From assembly GCF_003025595.1 (NCBI RefSeq), contig NZ_PYMI01000003.1, forward strand, positions 806,001 to 870,000: 64,000 bases of DNA, in the 5' to 3' direction. The notes below the pieces were generated by a model, which searched no databases, was not told the DNA's origin, and worked only from the letters and a program-made list of their open reading frames with translations. Numbering within the stretch: the stretch's first letter is position 1; every line of letters starts with the position of its first letter. The position numbers and the translations under genes are program-made. This document shows positions 62,134 through 64,000 of this stretch, piece by piece. Origin of the DNA: Photobacterium ganghwense (GTDB lineage: Bacteria; Pseudomonadota; Gammaproteobacteria; Enterobacterales; Vibrionaceae).

Positions 62134-62745
62134 TTATTTCATTGCGTGACCGATTGACTGAAGGTAAGCAATCAGTGCGTCCATCTCAGTCTTGCCTTTA
62201 ACAGCGTCGCCGGCATTAGCAACTTGCTCGTCGGTGTAAGGTACGCCGAAAACATCGCGGAAAGTCGCCAGTTTTTTCGACGTTAGCTTACCGTCAAGCA
62301 CATTCTCCTCCAGCCAAGGGAAACCCGGCATGTTGGATTCAGGTACTACGGCGCGTGGGTTGCGCAGGTGAACACGATGCCAGTCATCAGAGTAACGACC
62401 GCCAACTCGAGCCAGGTCAGGACCTGTACGTTTGGAGCCCCACAGGAATGGGTGTTCCCAAACACTTTCACCAGCAACAGAGTAGTGGCCATAACGCTCA
62501 GTTTCAGAGCGGAAAGGGCGAACCATCTGGCTGTGACAGACGTTACAACCTTCACGGATGTAAATGTCACGTCCTTCCATTTCCAGCGCCGTGTATGGGC
62601 GCAGGTTCTTCACAGGCTCAGTGGTCTGATCCTGGTAAATAAGCGGCGTGATTTCTACCAGCGCACCAAAGCTAATAGCAATGATGATAAGAATCGCTAG
62701 AAGGCCGACATTTTTTTCTACAATTTCATGACGATTACTTGCCAT
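62134..62745 (-). CDS. ccoO: cbb3 cytochrome oxidase mono-heme subunit CcoO
   Basis: A 203-aa membrane-anchored cytochrome c. An N-terminal membrane segment lies at about residues 13-33. The heme motif [12 protein letters not shown] is near 69-80, with [16 protein letters not shown] and the Met ligand region [11 protein letters not shown] after it. It relays electrons to CcoN. It starts 12 nt after the ccoN stop. Confidence 0.96.
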   Translation of the reverse strand: MASNRHEIVEKNVGLLAILIIIAISFGALVEITPLIYQDQTTEPVKNLRPYTALEMEGRDIYIREGCNVCHSQMVRPFRSETERYGHYSVAGESVWEHPFLWGSKRTGPDLARVGGRYSDDWHRVHLRNPRAVVPESNMPGFPWLEENVLDGKLTSKKLATFRDVFGVPYTDEQVANAGDAVKGKTEMDALIAYLQSIGHAMK

Positions 62746-62757
62746 TGTCGGTTCTCC

Positions 62758-64000
62758 TTATGCTGGTTGTTCAGTAACTTTTAGGCTTTCTTTAGGGGCT
62801 GAAATAGTCTTGTATGCGTTGTATGCCATCAGAAGCATACCAGACAAGAAGACTGCACCACCCAGGAAGCGTACAAAGTAGAACGGGTAAGAAGCCTGCA
62901 GAGACTCAACGAAGCTGTAAGTCAGCGTACCGTCGGTATTTACCGCACGCCACATCAGGCCTTGCATTACACCAGAGATCCACATCGCTACGATGTATAG
63001 CACTGTACCAATGGTTGCCAGCCAGAAGTGTACGTTGACCAGTTTGACTGAGTACATACGTTCCTGACCGAACAGTTTTGGAATCAGGTGGTAAACAGAA
63101 CCGATTGAAACCATGGCAACCCAGCCCAGAGCGCCTGAGTGTACGTGACCAATGGTCCAGTCTGTGTAGTGAGACAGGGCGTTAACCGTCTTGATTGACA
63201 TCATCGGGCCTTCGAACGTTGACATACCGTAGAAGGACAGAGATACAACCAGGAAGCGCAGAACAGGGTCATAGCGCAGCTTGTGCCATGCACCAGACAG
63301 CGTCATGATACCGTTGATCATACCACCCCATGATGGTGCGAACAGGATCAATGACATCACCATACCCAGAGACTGAGTCCAGTCTGGTAGGGCCGTATAG
63401 TGAAGGTGGTGAGGGCCAGCCCAGATATAAAGGGAAATCAGCGCCCAGAAGTGAACAATAGACAGACGGTAAGAATAAACCGGACGGCCTGCTTGCTTAG
63501 GTACGAAGTAGTACATCATACCCAGAAAACCGGCTGTTAGCAGGAAACCTACCGCGTTGTGTCCGTACCACCACTGAACCATCGCATCCACAGCACCAGA
63601 GTAAATCGAGTACGATTTAGTCATAGAAATCGGGATAGCCATACTGTTCACAATGTGCAGGACTGCTACTGTAAGAATGAAGGCACCGAAGAACCAGTTT
63701 GCCACGTAGATATGTGACGTTCTACGCTTAATCATGGTACCGAAGAACACAATTGCATAGGCAACCCATACCACAGCAATCAAAATGTCAATCGGCCATT
63801 CCAGTTCAGCGTATTCTTTACTGGTTGTATATCCCAGCGGCAGTGAAATCGCTGCTGACAGGATAACGGCTTGCCAACCCCAGAAGGTGAATGACGCTAA
63901 TTTACCGCCGAACAACCGAGTTTGACATGTACGCTGTACTACGTAGTAAGACGTAGCAAACAGGGCACTGGTACCAAATGCGAAGATCACTGCGTTGGTA
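62758..64000 (-). CDS. ccoN: cbb3 cytochrome oxidase catalytic subunit CcoN (5' end outside window)
   Basis: The heme-copper subunit that reduces oxygen. The visible 414 codons hold many hydrophobic segments and key His motifs: [38 protein letters not shown] (copper-site His-His), and [13 protein letters not shown] near the high-spin heme. The frame runs past the window edge at 64000, so about 60 N-terminal residues are missing and its promoter cannot be seen. Confidence 0.96.
   Translation of the reverse strand, partial: TNAVIFAFGTSALFATSYYVVQRTCQTRLFGGKLASFTFWGWQAVILSAAISLPLGYTTSKEYAELEWPIDILIAVVWVAYAIVFFGTMIKRRTSHIYVANWFFGAFILTVAVLHIVNSMAIPISMTKSYSIYSGAVDAMVQWWYGHNAVGFLLTAGFLGMMYYFVPKQAGRPVYSYRLSIVHFWALISLYIWAGPHHLHYTALPDWTQSLGMVMSLILFAPSWGGMINGIMTLSGAWHKLRYDPVLRFLVVSLSFYGMSTFEGPMMSIKTVNALSHYTDWTIGHVHSGALGWVAMVSIGSVYHLIPKLFGQERMYSVKLVNVHFWLATIGTVLYIVAMWISGVMQGLMWRAVNTDGTLTYSFVESLQASYPFYFVRFLGGAVFLSGMLLMAYNAYKTISAPKESLKVTEQPA

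Overview
The window looks like a chromosomal segment of a marine gammaproteobacterium of the family Vibrionaceae (Photobacterium, Grimontia or Enterovibrio type; the genus is not resolved). The evidence is gene order and protein content: ccoNOQP-ccoHIS-SafE-fnr-uspE-ttcA, a potABC operon with two tandem potD genes, and a tungstate/molybdopterin/formate-dehydrogenase locus with a sigma54 two-component system. These arrangements recur in Vibrio. No rRNA, tRNA, insertion sequence, prophage or CRISPR array was seen.

Layout. 1-8.3 kb: on the minus strand tupABC (tungstate uptake), mobA and a mobB-moeA fusion; divergently, a sigma54 response regulator and its histidine kinase. 8.5-20 kb: an accessory block with a very small membrane protein, mltD, an LRAT-like protein, a polyhydroxyalkanoate (PHA) granule cluster with two phasins, an esterase, a YjbR-like protein, a LysE exporter, and a fatty acyl-CoA reductase-like gene with DUF2505 and TetR genes. 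20.4-31.9 kb: the respiratory formate dehydrogenase locus (HTH-PBP regulator, fdhD, DUF3305, DUF3306, polyferredoxin, TorD-like chaperone, small Tat protein, fdhA, fdhB, fdhC). 32-42 kb: cobB, a VOC protein, a PACE/LysR pair, potABCD2D1, a membrane protein and a DUF2987 protein. 42-47.6 kb: ptsG divergent from a response regulator, a kinase and an orphan glucose-type binding protein. 47.7-54.8 kb: pepT, a RES-Xre toxin-antitoxin pair, an M32 carboxypeptidase, dacA and ttcA. 55-64 kb: uspE, fnr and the cbb3 oxidase genes, with ccoN running off the end.

How it fits together. The best find is a regulatory circuit. A perfect palindrome TGGGACA-AAA-TGTCCCA lies between tupA and the response regulator gene. 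Related copies lie upstream of a GG-N10-GC (-24/-12) sigma54 promoter in front of the fdh operon. A near-consensus sigma54 promoter drives tup-mob-moe, and two divergent sigma54-like promoters serve fdhD and DUF3305. The kinase/activator pair therefore probably co-ordinates metal uptake, cofactor synthesis, sulfuration and structural genes of one enzyme. The palindrome also overlaps the predicted sigma70 promoter of the activator itself, which suggests autoregulation. Other points of interest are a 14-bp iteron-like array before the RES-Xre operon, a binding protein/two-component/ptsG module, a Marinobacter-type fatty acyl reductase, and several short tandem repeats that may vary between strains. 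All calls come from reading the sequence and remembered family knowledge; no searches were run.
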